The notes beneath the pieces were generated by a model. The model was not told where the DNA came from, ran no database searches, and worked only from the letters and a program-made list of their open reading frames with translations. Shown in pieces: positions 41,409 to 52,568 of a stretch of 64,000 nt of DNA (positions within the stretch are counted from its first letter, which is position 1; every line of letters begins with the position of its first letter). Both the position numbers and the translations under genes were made by a program. This DNA is from Deinococcus radiotolerans (GTDB lineage: Bacteria > Deinococcota > Deinococci > Deinococcales > Deinococcaceae), in assembly GCF_014647435.1 (NCBI RefSeq), contig NZ_BMPE01000010.1, forward strand, positions 1-64,000, written 5' to 3'.

Positions 41409-42878
41409 ATGCGACCTGCCGCGACCGTCCTCCTGACCGTCCTCGCCGCTGCGCCCCTCGCGTCCGCGCAGGTGCAAGCCGCGCCCAGCCCGGCGGCCGC
41501 CGTGACGCGCCTCTTCAGCGGACCGGTGCAGCCCGCGTGGCTGGCGCTGTCCTTCCTGGCCGCCCTGCCGACCGAGGCGCTCCAGACGGCGCTGGATGGC
41601 CTGACCGACCAGCTGGGCGCGTTCGTGCGGGCCGAGGAGCGCGGTGAGACGCTCGTGGCGGTGTTCGAACGCGGTGACCTGACCGTGCTGAGCACGCTGG
41701 ACGACCAGGGCCGCTTCACGGGCCTGCGCTTCGCGCCGCTCGTGGCGACGGGGACCGGCGCGGGCTCGCCGCGCGAGGTACTGACCCGCATCTTCGGCGG
41801 GCCGTTCGACGCCTCGCTGTTCGCCCCGTCCTTCCTGGCGGCCGTGCCGGAGGCGCAGCTGCGGGCGCTGCTGGCGGACGTGCGCGCCCAGTTCGGGGCC
41901 CTGAGGGACGTGCAGATCAGCGCGCAGATCGCGGGGCTGATCTTCGAGCGGGGGCAATTGAACGTCACGCAATTCGCGCTGGACGACCAGGGGCGCGTGA
42001 CGGCGCTCATCCTCACGTCCCCTCCGGCGCAACTGGCCTCGCTGGACGAGGCCCGCGCGGCCTTCGCGGCGCTGCCCGGTCTGGTCAGCCTGCTCGTGCA
42101 GGAGGTCGGGGCGCCTGCGCCCGCCGCCGCACTGAACGTCACGCGGCCCCTGGCGGTCGGGTCCACGTTCAAACTGGCGATCCTGGCTGACCTGCAAGCA
42201 CAGGTGAGCGCCGGGCAGAAACAGTGGACGGACGAGGTGACCCTGACCGACGCAGACCGCAGCCTGCCCAGCGGCACCCTGCAGGACGCCCCCACGGGCA
42301 GCCGCTACACGCTGCGGGACCTGGCGGCGCGGATGATCGCGCAGAGTGACAACACCGCCACCGACCTGCTGCTGGGCGTGGTGGGCCGCGCGGGCGTGGA
42401 GGCCCGGTTCGGCCAGCGGCCCCTCCCAAGCACCCGCGAGGCCTTCGCCCTGAAGAACCCCGCGAACGCCGCGCTGCTGGCTGAGTACCGCGCCGCCGTC
42501 CTGAGCGTGCCTGCGCGCCGGGCCGTGCTGGACCGCGCCCGGGTGGCCCCTCTGCCCGCCGCCTCGGCGTTCGCGGGCGGCGGCACCCTGGCGCGGGACG
42601 TGGAGTGGTTCGCCACACCGGCCACGCTGTGCCGCCTGATGGCCGGGGTGGCGGGCCTGAAGGAGACGCAGCTGAATCCCGGCGTGGCCGACCCGTCGAA
42701 GTTCCGCAGCGTGAGCTACAAGGGTGGCAGCGAGCCCGGCGTGCTGAACCTCACGACCCAGGTCACCACCCTGACGGGCCGCACGTACTGCGTGAGCGCC
42801 ACCTGGAATGCCCCGAGGCCCCTGCAGGAGGACGCCTTCTTCGGGCTGTACGGCGCGACCCTGAACCTCCTGAAGTGA
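41409..42878 (+). CDS. Secreted beta-lactamase-like serine hydrolase with duplicated N-terminal domain
   Basis: A 489-residue exported protein. A signal peptide (1-20) is followed by two similar segments (about 29-108 and 119-203, each with LTRxFxGP, a LSFLAALP or PSFLAAVP turn, and an ERGxLxV...LDDQGRxT end) that resemble the small N-terminal domain of clavulanate-cluster ORF12 proteins. Then comes a class A-like beta-lactamase fold with S252-x-x-K255, SDN at 313-315 and KGG at 438-440. A general-base glutamate of class A enzymes is not obvious, so true beta-lactamase activity is doubtful; an esterase or penicillin-binding role is possible. Confidence 0.82.
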   Translation: MRPAATVLLTVLAAAPLASAQVQAAPSPAAAVTRLFSGPVQPAWLALSFLAALPTEALQTALDGLTDQLGAFVRAEERGETLVAVFERGDLTVLSTLDDQGRFTGLRFAPLVATGTGAGSPREVLTRIFGGPFDASLFAPSFLAAVPEAQLRALLADVRAQFGALRDVQISAQIAGLIFERGQLNVTQFALDDQGRVTALILTSPPAQLASLDEARAAFAALPGLVSLLVQEVGAPAPAAALNVTRPLAVGSTFKLAILADLQAQVSAGQKQWTDEVTLTDADRSLPSGTLQDAPTGSRYTLRDLAARMIAQSDNTATDLLLGVVGRAGVEARFGQRPLPSTREAFALKNPANAALLAEYRAAVLSVPARRAVLDRARVAPLPAASAFAGGGTLARDVEWFATPATLCRLMAGVAGLKETQLNPGVADPSKFRSVSYKGGSEPGVLNLTTQVTTLTGRTYCVSATWNAPRPLQEDAFFGLYGATLNLLK

Positions 42879-42892
42879 AGGCAGCCCGCAGA

Positions 42893-42919
42893 TCCCCCGG
42901 TGCCCGCAGGTCCGGGGGA
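42893..42919. terminator. Hairpin between converging genes (beta-lactamase-like and mscL)
   Basis: TCCCCCGG (42893-42900) pairs with CCGGGGGA (42912-42919), an 8-bp GC-rich stem without a T-run. Confidence 0.5.
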
Positions 42920-42936
42920 CACCACGGCGCGGCGGG

Positions 42937-43320
42937 TCAGGGGCGGCGGCGCAGTTCGTCGCGGATCTCGGCCAGCAGCTTCTCCTCGTTGCTGGGTTCG
43001 GCCACGGCGGGTTTCTCCTCGCGCTTGAAGCGTTCCATCAGGCGGTTGAAGGGCGTGATGACGAAGAAGTAGATGACGGTCGCCGTGATCAGGAAGCTGA
43101 TCAGCGCCGTGAGGAACTGGCCGTACAAGAACTCGCTGCCGTTCACGCTGAATTTCAGGTTGTCGAAGTTCGGGACGCTGCCGAAGATGCCGATGATCGG
43201 CATGATCACGCCCTTGGTGAACGTGTCGACGACCTTGCCGAACGCCGCGCCGATCAGGACGCCGACCGCCAGGTCGATGAGGTTGCCGCGCAGGAGGAAC
43301 TTCTGGAATCCACTCAGCAT
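42937..43320 (-). CDS. mscL: Large-conductance mechanosensitive channel
   Basis: A 127-residue MscL, which opens to release solutes on osmotic downshock. FLLRGNLIDLAVGVLIGAAFGKVVDTFTKGVIMPIIG is the conserved pore helix TM1; TM2 is FLTALISFLITATVIYFFVI. The charged C-terminal bundle ends EEKLLAEIRDELRRRP. CACACT lies 6 nt before the ATG. Confidence 0.95.
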   Translation of the reverse strand: MLSGFQKFLLRGNLIDLAVGVLIGAAFGKVVDTFTKGVIMPIIGIFGSVPNFDNLKFSVNGSEFLYGQFLTALISFLITATVIYFFVITPFNRLMERFKREEKPAVAEPSNEEKLLAEIRDELRRRP

Positions 43321-43339
43321 GTCCAGAGTGTGTCAGGCG

Positions 43340-43373
43340 GTGCGGGCCCGGGACAATCCTCCCGGGCCCGCAC
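43340..43373 (-). terminator. Terminator after the PDZ-radical SAM gene
   Basis: A perfect 14-bp stem, GTGCGGGCCCGGGA (43340-43353) with 43360-43373, loop CAATCC, sits between the radical SAM stop and the mscL start. Confidence 0.75.
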
Positions 43374-43401
43374 CTGCCTAGACAGAAAGTGTGCCGGGGG
43401 C

Positions 43402-44916
43402 TTACGCCTGCCCGCGCATGTTCTGCTCGGCCACCTGCACAGAGATGGGTTCGGCGGTGTCCTTGACGGCGTGGGCACTCATGCCGAACTGCGGGCCGCT
43501 GCTCTGCGCCCCCTGGAGGATCACGCGGGCCAGTTCACCCAGCGTGGAGCCACCCGAGCGGATGTCCATGCGCAGTTCGGCGCGCAGTTCGTCCAGGCTC
43601 ACGTCGTCCAGCATGAGTTCCGTGCCGTAGCGCAGGGTGGTGGGCGGCACGATCAGCAGGTCGGCCTCGCCGGGCTTCACCGCGTGCCGGAAGCAGCGGC
43701 CCGTCAGGAGCCCCGCGACGGTCGTGACCTTGCCGAAGGTCTTGTTCTCGACGGCGCGCACCTCGATGCTGAGATTCCTGATGGCTCGCAGGGGTTCCAC
43801 GGCGCGGTCGAGGGACTCGGCGAACAGCGTGCCGGTGCCCAGGATCACGCGCCGGGGCTCGGGCAGCGCGGCGGGCAGCTCCGGGACGCCCTCGGTGAGG
43901 AAGTCGCGGATCATGCCCACACCGTTTTCCAGCATGGGGAAGCCCTCGTACTCCTCCTCGCTGGGGAGCGGCTCGCCGGCCAGCAGGTACAGCTCGTCCG
44001 ACGGGAACACGAATCGGGTGCCGCGCTCGGCGAGGAACTGCTTACGCCACACGTTCAGGCGCCGCAGCGTGTCCTGCGCTTCCTCGCGGGAGAAGACGCG
44101 CACGTCCGGGAGGTTCGTGCGGTGGCTGGTCAGGCCGATCGGCACGACCGCCGCGCTGATCACGTTCGGACGGCTCGACAGGTACTCCACGGTCTCGTCG
44201 AGGTTCTCGCGGTCGTTGCGTTCGGGCACGAGCACGATCTGCGTGTACAGGTCGATCTGCTCCAGGCGTTCGATCATGCTGCGGATCTGCACGGCCTGGG
44301 GATCCTTCACCTTCAGGCGCCACCACTTCATCATGTCCTGGCGCAGGTCCTGGTTCGCGGTGTGGACCGAGACGTACAGCGGCGAGAGGTTCTCGTCCTC
44401 GATGCGCTGGATGTCGTTCTCGGACAGGTTCGTCAGCGTCACGAACGAGCCGTACAGGAAGGACAGGCGGTAGTCGTCGTCCATGATGTACAGGCTCTTG
44501 CGGAAGCCGCGCGGCATCTGGTGCACGTAGCAGAAGTCGCACTTATTCGCGCACTTCTTGATGCCGTCGAACAGCACCTCCTCGAACTCCAGGCCCGGGT
44601 CCTCCCACTCGACGCTGAACGTGAACGTGTCGTCCAGGCTGGGCGCCGTGGGCAGGAAGAGGCGGTGGTGGTCCTGCGCGGTTCCGGGCACGCCGGTCAT
44701 GACGCGCGGCGCCTCCTGCGGGCGGGCGATCTCCAGCGTCGCCTTCCCCTGCGAGAGGAGGTGCCGGTACGCGAGGACGTCCGTGACGGCCTGCCCGTTC
44801 ACGCGCAGCAGCACGTCGCCCGGGCGCACGCCCGCACGTTCGGCGGCGCTGCCCGCCTCCACGGTCTTGATGGGCGCGGGAAACACCTGATCCTGTATCT
44901 GTTCGGCTGCCGTCAC
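43402..44916 (-). CDS. PDZ - radical SAM - DUF512 protein
   Basis: A 504-residue cytoplasmic protein. A PDZ-like domain leads (about 12-70: VEAGSAAERAGVRPGDVLLRVNGQAV). The 4Fe-4S cluster ligands are in KKCANKCDFCYVHQMPRG (C-x3-C-x2-C), and the C-terminal DUF512 region contains ILGTGTLFAESL and GLLTGRCF. The family is widespread in clostridia, cyanobacteria and Deinococcus; its substrate is unknown. The GTG start is preceded by AAGGGGTGA, a ribosome-binding site. It is divergent from the flavin monooxygenase. Confidence 0.88.
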   Translation of the reverse strand: MTAAEQIQDQVFPAPIKTVEAGSAAERAGVRPGDVLLRVNGQAVTDVLAYRHLLSQGKATLEIARPQEAPRVMTGVPGTAQDHHRLFLPTAPSLDDTFTFSVEWEDPGLEFEEVLFDGIKKCANKCDFCYVHQMPRGFRKSLYIMDDDYRLSFLYGSFVTLTNLSENDIQRIEDENLSPLYVSVHTANQDLRQDMMKWWRLKVKDPQAVQIRSMIERLEQIDLYTQIVLVPERNDRENLDETVEYLSSRPNVISAAVVPIGLTSHRTNLPDVRVFSREEAQDTLRRLNVWRKQFLAERGTRFVFPSDELYLLAGEPLPSEEEYEGFPMLENGVGMIRDFLTEGVPELPAALPEPRRVILGTGTLFAESLDRAVEPLRAIRNLSIEVRAVENKTFGKVTTVAGLLTGRCFRHAVKPGEADLLIVPPTTLRYGTELMLDDVSLDELRAELRMDIRSGGSTLGELARVILQGAQSSGPQFGMSAHAVKDTAEPISVQVAEQNMRGQA

Positions 44917-45170
44917 TTCACTTCACCCCTTTTCGGGACGCTGTGGCGGCCCCTCACCTGTCACCTGCGCGCGGGCCGCTCTGGGGGCACCGCATCAAGC
45001 ACAGCAGCATAACAGCCGCGCCCAGGGTCAGGTGTGAGCGGGCGCAGGTTCGCGCCGGCGCCCGGGCGGGACAACCGGCCCACCCGCCCGGGCGAATACT
45101 GAATTTAACAACGTCCAGCACGGCGAAAAGCCGCGCACGCCTTCGCCATTCCCACCCCCGGAGGGTGCCC
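44917..45170. other. Divergent intergenic region with a strong hairpin
   Basis: No gene is seen. A perfect 12-bp GC stem, CGCCCGGGCGGG (45059-45070) with 45083-45094, is preceded by a smaller hairpin (GGCGC/GCGCC near 45041-45056). It lies about 75 nt before the flavin monooxygenase gene, in a region where no gene ends, so it is probably leader structure and not a terminator. It is followed by AT-rich AATACTGAATTTAACAA. Confidence 0.55.
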
Positions 45171-46289
45171 ATGAACATTCACGTCATCGGGGCCGGCATC
45201 AGCGGCCTGGCCTTCGCCCGCGCCATGACCCTGCGCGGCCACCCCATCCACGTGCACGAGGCCGCGCCGCAGCTCCAGTCCATCGGGGGCGGGCTGATCA
45301 TCCCACCGAACAGCGCCCGCATCCTGGAACGACTGGGCGTGGCGGACGTGCTGGACACCCACGGGCTCGCCCTGCGCGACATGCAGATCATCGACGCGGG
45401 CGGGCGCGTGCTGTACCACCGCGACCAGCGCGAGGTGGCCCGCACGCACGGACGCGGCCTGTACGCGATCTCCAGAACGGGGCTGCACCGCGCGCTGGCT
45501 GCCAGCCTCCCGGACGGCACGGTGCACACCGGGCGCCGCCTGCTGGGCCTCACGCAGGACGCGCATCAGGTCGCCGTGACCTTCACGGACGGCACCCGCG
45601 TGAACGCCGGGCTGCTCGTGGACGCCGAGGGCCGCGTCTCCCGCGCCCGCGACCTCCTGATGCCCGAGGCGCGACTGGTGAGCACCGGGCAGATCGCGTA
45701 CCGGGGCCTGACGAGCATCGACCCGCTGCCCGAATTCCGAGATTCCTTCGTGGAATTCTGGGGACGCGGGCACCGCTTTACCTTCTTCCGTATCGCGCCC
45801 GGCGTCACGTACTGGCACGCGCCCATCCACACCGCCCCCGGGCAGACCCGCAGGAAGACCGACCTGCTGCGCGAGTACCGCGACTTCCCCGACCAGGTGA
45901 TCGAACTCATCGCCCACACGCAGGAGGACCACATCCACCCGGTGGAACTCAGCGACATCGACCCGCTGCCCCACTGGCACCGGGGCCGGGCCGTGCTGAT
46001 CGGGGACGCCGCGCACGCCACCACCCCGAACCTCGGGCAGGGCGCCGCGCAGGCCCTACAGGACGCGGACGCCCTGGCGCAGGCGCTGTGCAGCGGGCTG
46101 CCGCTCTCACTGGCGCTGCCCGCCTACCAGCGCGCCCGGGAAGGCACTGCGAACAGCATGGTGCAGCAGTCCCGCCACCTGGGCCAGATCGGACAGCTGC
46201 GCGGCCCGGCCCGGCTGCTGCGCAACGCCGCCCTGAAACTCAGCCCCGAACTGGCCCGCCAGCGCATCGAGACCTTCTACGACGGCTGA
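45171..46289 (+). CDS. FAD-dependent monooxygenase
   Basis: A 372-residue group A flavoprotein hydroxylase. HVIGAGISGLAFARAMTLRGHPIHVHEAA is the FAD-binding Rossmann motif, and AVLIGDAAHATTPNLGQGAAQALQDADALAQAL is the second FAD motif. The central DG-type motif region is LLVDAEGRVSRAR. Relatives include urate and salicylate hydroxylases; the substrate cannot be fixed. GGAGGG lies 7 nt before the ATG, giving a leadered gene downstream of the structured region. Confidence 0.88.
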   Translation: MNIHVIGAGISGLAFARAMTLRGHPIHVHEAAPQLQSIGGGLIIPPNSARILERLGVADVLDTHGLALRDMQIIDAGGRVLYHRDQREVARTHGRGLYAISRTGLHRALAASLPDGTVHTGRRLLGLTQDAHQVAVTFTDGTRVNAGLLVDAEGRVSRARDLLMPEARLVSTGQIAYRGLTSIDPLPEFRDSFVEFWGRGHRFTFFRIAPGVTYWHAPIHTAPGQTRRKTDLLREYRDFPDQVIELIAHTQEDHIHPVELSDIDPLPHWHRGRAVLIGDAAHATTPNLGQGAAQALQDADALAQALCSGLPLSLALPAYQRAREGTANSMVQQSRHLGQIGQLRGPARLLRNAALKLSPELARQRIETFYDG

Positions 46290-46307
46290 GCCGACTCACA
46301 GCAGCAG

Positions 46308-46342
46308 TCAGGGGTATTGAAGGCCTTCCTCAATACCCCTGA
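46308..46342 (+). terminator. Terminator after the FAD-dependent monooxygenase
   Basis: A perfect 13-bp stem, TCAGGGGTATTGA (46308-46320) with 46330-46342, starts 18 nt after the stop codon. There is no strong T-run. Confidence 0.7.
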
Positions 46343-46413
46343 ATCGAGCGGACTCGAAGAGCTGCGCCGTAGAGCAAGTCCCTCCAACCGCTGTCCGTGA
46401 CTCTCCCGCGCCG

Positions 46414-47508
46414 TCAGCGCCCGGCCAGTTCCGTGAGCAGCGTGGCGAGGTGACGAGCGTTGCCGTCCAGCGTGTGTCCGTCCAGCACGCTCTGACGCGC
46501 CGCGAGGCCCATGCGGCGCAGGGCGTCCGGGTGGGCGGCCAGGGCGCGCAGGGCCGCCGCGTAGCTGGGTGCGCCGCCGCGCACGAGCAGGCCCTCCTGC
46601 CCCATGCGGATCAGTTCGCGCTGCGCGGGAATGTCGTTCGTGACGACCGGCGTGCCGCTCGCCAGGGCTTCCAGGGTCGCCAGGGACTGATTCTCCGCGA
46701 TGGTGGGTTGCAGGACCACGTCTGCCGCGCGGTACAGGTCCGGCATGTCGTGCCGTTTGCCCAGGAACGTCACGTTGCGCGGCGCCGCGCGTTTCAGGGC
46801 GGGTTCCAGGTACCCGGTGCCGACGAGCACGAAGTGCAGTTCCGGCGCCTGCCACGCCGTGGCGATGACCGCCGGGTGGTTCTTCTCGATACTCATGCGG
46901 GCCGGGTTCAGCACCGTGAAGCCGGTGAAACCCAGCCGCCCACGCAGCGCGGCGCGTTCCTGCGGGTCGCCGGGGCGGAACTTCATGGTATCCACGCCGT
47001 TCGGCACGGCATGCACCTGGGTCATGCGGTGGTGGCGCCGCAGGTACTCGGCACCCCACTCGGAGACGGTGATCACGTGCTGCGCGCCGCGGATGTCCCC
47101 GGCCTGCAGCCACTCGTAGCACGCGCGGTACACGCCCTGCGGCAGGCCCGGAATGTGCAGCATCAGCTGATCGTGCACGAGCGACACGAACGGCCCGCGC
47201 AGCGCGCGGTAGTACTTGCGGTACCCGCGCGGATTCCAGCTGCTCAGGACCGACAGGTCGAAGCCCTGCCCCGCACGCTCCACGCGGGCCACCTCGTCCA
47301 GGGTGCGGTAGGCGTGCACGGGAATGCCGCGCTCCTGAAGCTGCGCGCGGAAGTCGGCGGTGCCCGGCACGTCCGGCATGGCGACCTCGGCGTGCACCCC
47401 GTGGGCGCGCATGGGGGGAATGATCTCGCGCATGTAGACCTCGCTGCCGCCCACGGCGGGCGCGTCGGTCACGAACAGCACGCGCAGCGGCGCAGCATCG
47501 GTCCTCAT
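46414..47508 (-). CDS. Glycosyltransferase family 4
   Basis: A 364-residue GT-B enzyme. RVLFVTDAPAVGGSEVYMREIIPPMRAHGVHAEVAMPD opens the acceptor domain; VLNPARMSIEKNHPAVIA and FVLVGTGYLEPALKRA belong to the donor domain. The E-x7-E region is ENQSLATLEALASGTPVV. Product unknown. TACCCT (47522-47517) lies 8 nt before ATG 47508 and 5 nt before an in-frame GTG at 47511. Its -10 overlaps by two bases that of the divergent Nudix gene. Confidence 0.86.
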   Translation of the reverse strand: MRTDAAPLRVLFVTDAPAVGGSEVYMREIIPPMRAHGVHAEVAMPDVPGTADFRAQLQERGIPVHAYRTLDEVARVERAGQGFDLSVLSSWNPRGYRKYYRALRGPFVSLVHDQLMLHIPGLPQGVYRACYEWLQAGDIRGAQHVITVSEWGAEYLRRHHRMTQVHAVPNGVDTMKFRPGDPQERAALRGRLGFTGFTVLNPARMSIEKNHPAVIATAWQAPELHFVLVGTGYLEPALKRAAPRNVTFLGKRHDMPDLYRAADVVLQPTIAENQSLATLEALASGTPVVTNDIPAQRELIRMGQEGLLVRGGAPSYAAALRALAAHPDALRRMGLAARQSVLDGHTLDGNARHLATLLTELAGR

Positions 47509-47516
47509 CACCCGGC

Positions 47517-47526
47517 AGGGTACCGT
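47517..47526. promoter_or_regulatory. Overlapping divergent -10 boxes
   Basis: AGGGTACCGT contains TACCCT on the minus strand (47522-47517) for the glycosyltransferase and TACCGT on the plus strand (47521-47526) for the Nudix gene. The two hexamers share the central TA. Confidence 0.55.
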
Positions 47527-47534
47527 AAGCCCTG

Positions 47535-48509
47535 ATGACCCTGATGGAACTGCGTGAGGTATGGGGCAACGCGCCCCTGATCGCCGCCGCCGTGGGCGTC
47601 CTGATCCAGGACGAGGAGGGGCGGGTGCTGCTGCAACGCCGCGGGGACGACGGCCTGTGGGGCGAACCCGGCGGCGCGCTTGAACCCGGCGAGAGCTTCC
47701 TGACCGGCGCCCGCCGCGAGCTGTTCGAGGAGACCGGGCTGGACTGCCCGGACCTGACGCTGCTGCCGCTGCCCGAGGGGTTGCAGGACGGCCCGGAGCT
47801 GTTCCACCGCTACCCGAACGGGCACGAGATCTACATCATCGGGATGCGCGCCCACGGCACGCTGCCTGCTGCCGCGCTGGAACGGGCCGCGCCGGACGAC
47901 AGCGGCGAGACGCTGGAACTCCGCTGGTTCCCCTTAGACGCCCTGCCGGAGCTGAGCAACAACGCCAACCGCGCCAGCCTGAACGTCCTGCGCGCCCGCG
48001 CGGGCCTCCCACCCCTGCCACTGGCCCCCACCCCACCCGCACCACCGGTCGGGAACTTCCTAATGGAGTTGCGGCGCGTGATCGGCCCGCGCCCCTGGTT
48101 CGCGCCCGGCTCGAATGTCCTCGTCACCGACGACGGGGGCCGCCTCCTGCTGCTGCGGCACGGGCACACCCGCCTGTGGACCCTGCCCGGCGGCAGCCTG
48201 GAACCCGGCGAGACCTTCGCCCAGACCGCCGCCCGCGAACTGTTCGAGGAGACCGGCCTGCACGCCACCCACCTGGAACCACTGCACCTGTTCGCCGGCC
48301 CCGAGTACCGCTTCACGTACCCCAACGGGCACGTCGTGGACTTCGTCTCGGTCCTGTACCGCGCCCACGGCGTCACCGGCACCCTCACCCCCCAGCCCGG
48401 CGAGGTGCTGGAGGTCGGGTGGTTCAGCCCCGACGACCTGCCCCCCGACGAGGACCTGAGCGGCGAACTGATCCGGGCCAACCTCCGCTGGTGGCGCACG
48501 CACGGCTGA
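47535..48509 (+). CDS. Tandem Nudix hydrolase
   Basis: A 324-residue protein made of two complete Nudix domains. Domain 1 (about 15-140) has GGALEPGESFLTGARRELFEETG and domain 2 (about 185-315) has GGSLEPGETFAQTAARELFEETG; both keep the G-x5-E-x7-R-E-x2-E-E-x-G box, so both should bind metal and cleave a nucleoside diphosphate linked to another group. A proline-rich linker joins them. Deinococcus is known to carry many Nudix enzymes for cleaning oxidised nucleotides or coenzymes. TACCGT is 8 nt upstream of the ATG. Confidence 0.88.
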   Translation: MTLMELREVWGNAPLIAAAVGVLIQDEEGRVLLQRRGDDGLWGEPGGALEPGESFLTGARRELFEETGLDCPDLTLLPLPEGLQDGPELFHRYPNGHEIYIIGMRAHGTLPAAALERAAPDDSGETLELRWFPLDALPELSNNANRASLNVLRARAGLPPLPLAPTPPAPPVGNFLMELRRVIGPRPWFAPGSNVLVTDDGGRLLLLRHGHTRLWTLPGGSLEPGETFAQTAARELFEETGLHATHLEPLHLFAGPEYRFTYPNGHVVDFVSVLYRAHGVTGTLTPQPGEVLEVGWFSPDDLPPDEDLSGELIRANLRWWRTHG

Positions 48510-48515
48510 CCCGAG

Positions 48516-49217
48516 TCAGCGGGCGGCCTCCACCGCCGCGAGCACCCACAGCGCCCGGACGTCGGCGCGTCCCTCGCAGCGGGGGCGGGCGCCGCAGCCC
48601 GGGTCACGGTTCGGGGTGTCCGGCAGGAACGGAGCCTGCGCCCCCACGACAGTCAGCCCACCCGCCGTCGAACCCACCCCCGCCGGGAGTCGGCCCAGCA
48701 GCGTCACGCCGCCCAGCGCCCCGCCGCCGGAGGTCAGCCCGTAGCGCCGCAACCGCGACGGCGCGCGCTCCGGTGCGCCCCGCTGGGCCCGCAGCGGCCC
48801 CCGGTAGGGCGGGTTCAGCGTCAGGCCCCAGTCCTGCTCGGCCCGCATCCACGGCACGGCGATCATGTCGACATTCGGGGGAGTGCCCACCACCGCCGTC
48901 CGGGACCGCGCGTCGAAGGTCAGGGTGAACGGCGTCCGGGCTGCGATCAGGTCACGCAGTGCCACCCGGCCCGCCGTGACCGGCACCCGCACGCCATTGA
49001 CGACCGCCGCACGCCCCGAGACCGGGCAGGTCAGGCCCAGCAGGTCGCACGCGGCCACCAGCGGCACCCGCACCCGCCCGGCCGCCACCTCCGGCGCGCC
49101 CCCCTGCGCGTCGATCCAGTACAGCGCCCCGAAGCGCACCGAGACTGGCATCCCCACCACCTGCGCGACACCGGACCCGCCCAGGATGGCCGCCGCCAGC
49201 AGAAGCGTTCGCCACAT
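48516..49217 (-). CDS. Secreted hypothetical protein
   Basis: A 233-residue exported protein with the signal peptide MWRTLLLAAAILGGSGVAQV. The mature part has two segments in which a short hydrophobic helix follows RVRVPLVAACDLLGLTCPVSGRAAVVNGVRVPVTAGRVALRDLI, resembling copper-amine-oxidase-type stalk repeats; that is a loose similarity. There are two further cysteines near the C-terminus (DPGCGARPRCEG). No function assigned. CAGACT lies 6 nt before the ATG. Confidence 0.65.
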   Translation of the reverse strand: MWRTLLLAAAILGGSGVAQVVGMPVSVRFGALYWIDAQGGAPEVAAGRVRVPLVAACDLLGLTCPVSGRAAVVNGVRVPVTAGRVALRDLIAARTPFTLTFDARSRTAVVGTPPNVDMIAVPWMRAEQDWGLTLNPPYRGPLRAQRGAPERAPSRLRRYGLTSGGGALGGVTLLGRLPAGVGSTAGGLTVVGAQAPFLPDTPNRDPGCGARPRCEGRADVRALWVLAAVEAAR

Positions 49218-49329
49218 GCGTCCAGTCTGCCCGTCAGTCTCCTGAGAACTGCGCAGGCAAAAGGCCAGAGCACATGGCCCTGGCTCCTTCTACCTGCTCA
49301 GAGCTCGTGGCTCAGAGCGCATAGCCCGC

Positions 49330-51786
<2,457 letters not shown>

Positions 51787-51835
51787 TGAGTAACCTCGGA
51801 TGTTCGGGTGGCAGTCCAGTGACCCCTCACCCCGC

Positions 51836-51856
51836 CCCTCTCCATTGGGGAGAGGG
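51836..51856. repeat. Short inverted repeat between Nudix fusion and pheT
   Basis: CCCTCTCC (51836-51843) pairs with GGAGAGGG (51849-51856), set in a CCCCTCACCCCGCCCCTCTCC context typical of short dispersed palindromes in GC-rich genomes. A run of six T on the minus strand precedes the stem and does not follow it, so it is not a terminator for the phe operon. Confidence 0.5.
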
Positions 51857-51881
51857 AGAAAAAATCAGTTTCAGCCTGCTG

Positions 51882-52568
51882 TCAGTCGTGTTGTGGCGCG
51901 GCGGTCCCTGCCACCTCGCGCACCAGGTCCCGTGCCCGCTCGGGGACAAGGTTCACGCTTTCCAGGTCCGTGAGGGGCACCCACTGCGGCGAGTACCAGT
52001 TCTCGTCGCTGCTGCGGATCGCTTCCGGGCCGTCGCCGAGGCGCATCTCGCCGGACTGCACGTGCGCCCGGAAGTAGTGTTCCAGGTTGCCGATGTTCTC
52101 CAGTACGAGGAGTTCCGGGCCGACTGTGACGGTCAGGTTCACTTCCTCCAGCACCTCGCGGACGCAGGCCTGGGCGGGCGTCTCGCCGGGCTCGATGCCG
52201 CCGCCGGGCAGTGTGGCGTACGCGCGGCCCTGCTTGCGGCGCAGCATCAGCAGCACCTCGGCGCTGTCGTTGAGGATGATGGCGACGGCTCGGGGTCGAA
52301 GGGTCATCGGTTCACCTCGTTCGAGAATAGAAATCAACTCGTCGTGAAAAGCGTCGTCACTGGCTCGCCGGTACTCGAATGCCGGACTGAGATGCACGCT
52401 CTTTTTCGCTTCACCGAGATTCAATCGGTAGACACGCTGAAGTGCTCCTATACATTCGATTTTGGAATAGCCCCGGTCAGCTAGGAATTGCACTTGCGCA
52501 CCCACCGACGCTTCGGGCATGTCAATCAGGAAATCCCGAAGCTGCGCCGATGCCGCATCAATATTCAC
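51882..52568 (-). CDS. Helical domain - Nudix hydrolase fusion inside the phe operon
   Basis: A 228-residue protein. Residues 1-85 form a helical domain (QVQFLADRGYSKIECIGALQRVYRLNLGEAKKSVHLSPAF) resembling small bacterial proteins in which a hydrophobic stretch precedes an LxEAKxxV segment; I cannot name its function. Residues 88-228 are a Nudix domain with GGGIEPGETPAQACVREVLEEVN. The GTG start at 52568 overlaps the pheS stop (GTGA). An internal in-frame ATG (52307) has an AGGTGA site and could also produce the Nudix part alone. DNA coding for residues 1-80 is AT-richer than its neighbours. Confidence 0.75.
   Translation of the reverse strand: MNIDAASAQLRDFLIDMPEASVGAQVQFLADRGYSKIECIGALQRVYRLNLGEAKKSVHLSPAFEYRRASDDAFHDELISILERGEPMTLRPRAVAIILNDSAEVLLMLRRKQGRAYATLPGGGIEPGETPAQACVREVLEEVNLTVTVGPELLVLENIGNLEHYFRAHVQSGEMRLGDGPEAIRSSDENWYSPQWVPLTDLESVNLVPERARDLVREVAGTAAPQHD

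Noticed and set aside
51836..51856. Terminator between the Nudix fusion and pheT
   Set aside because: The T-run precedes the stem on the transcribed strand, so it cannot act as an intrinsic terminator there.
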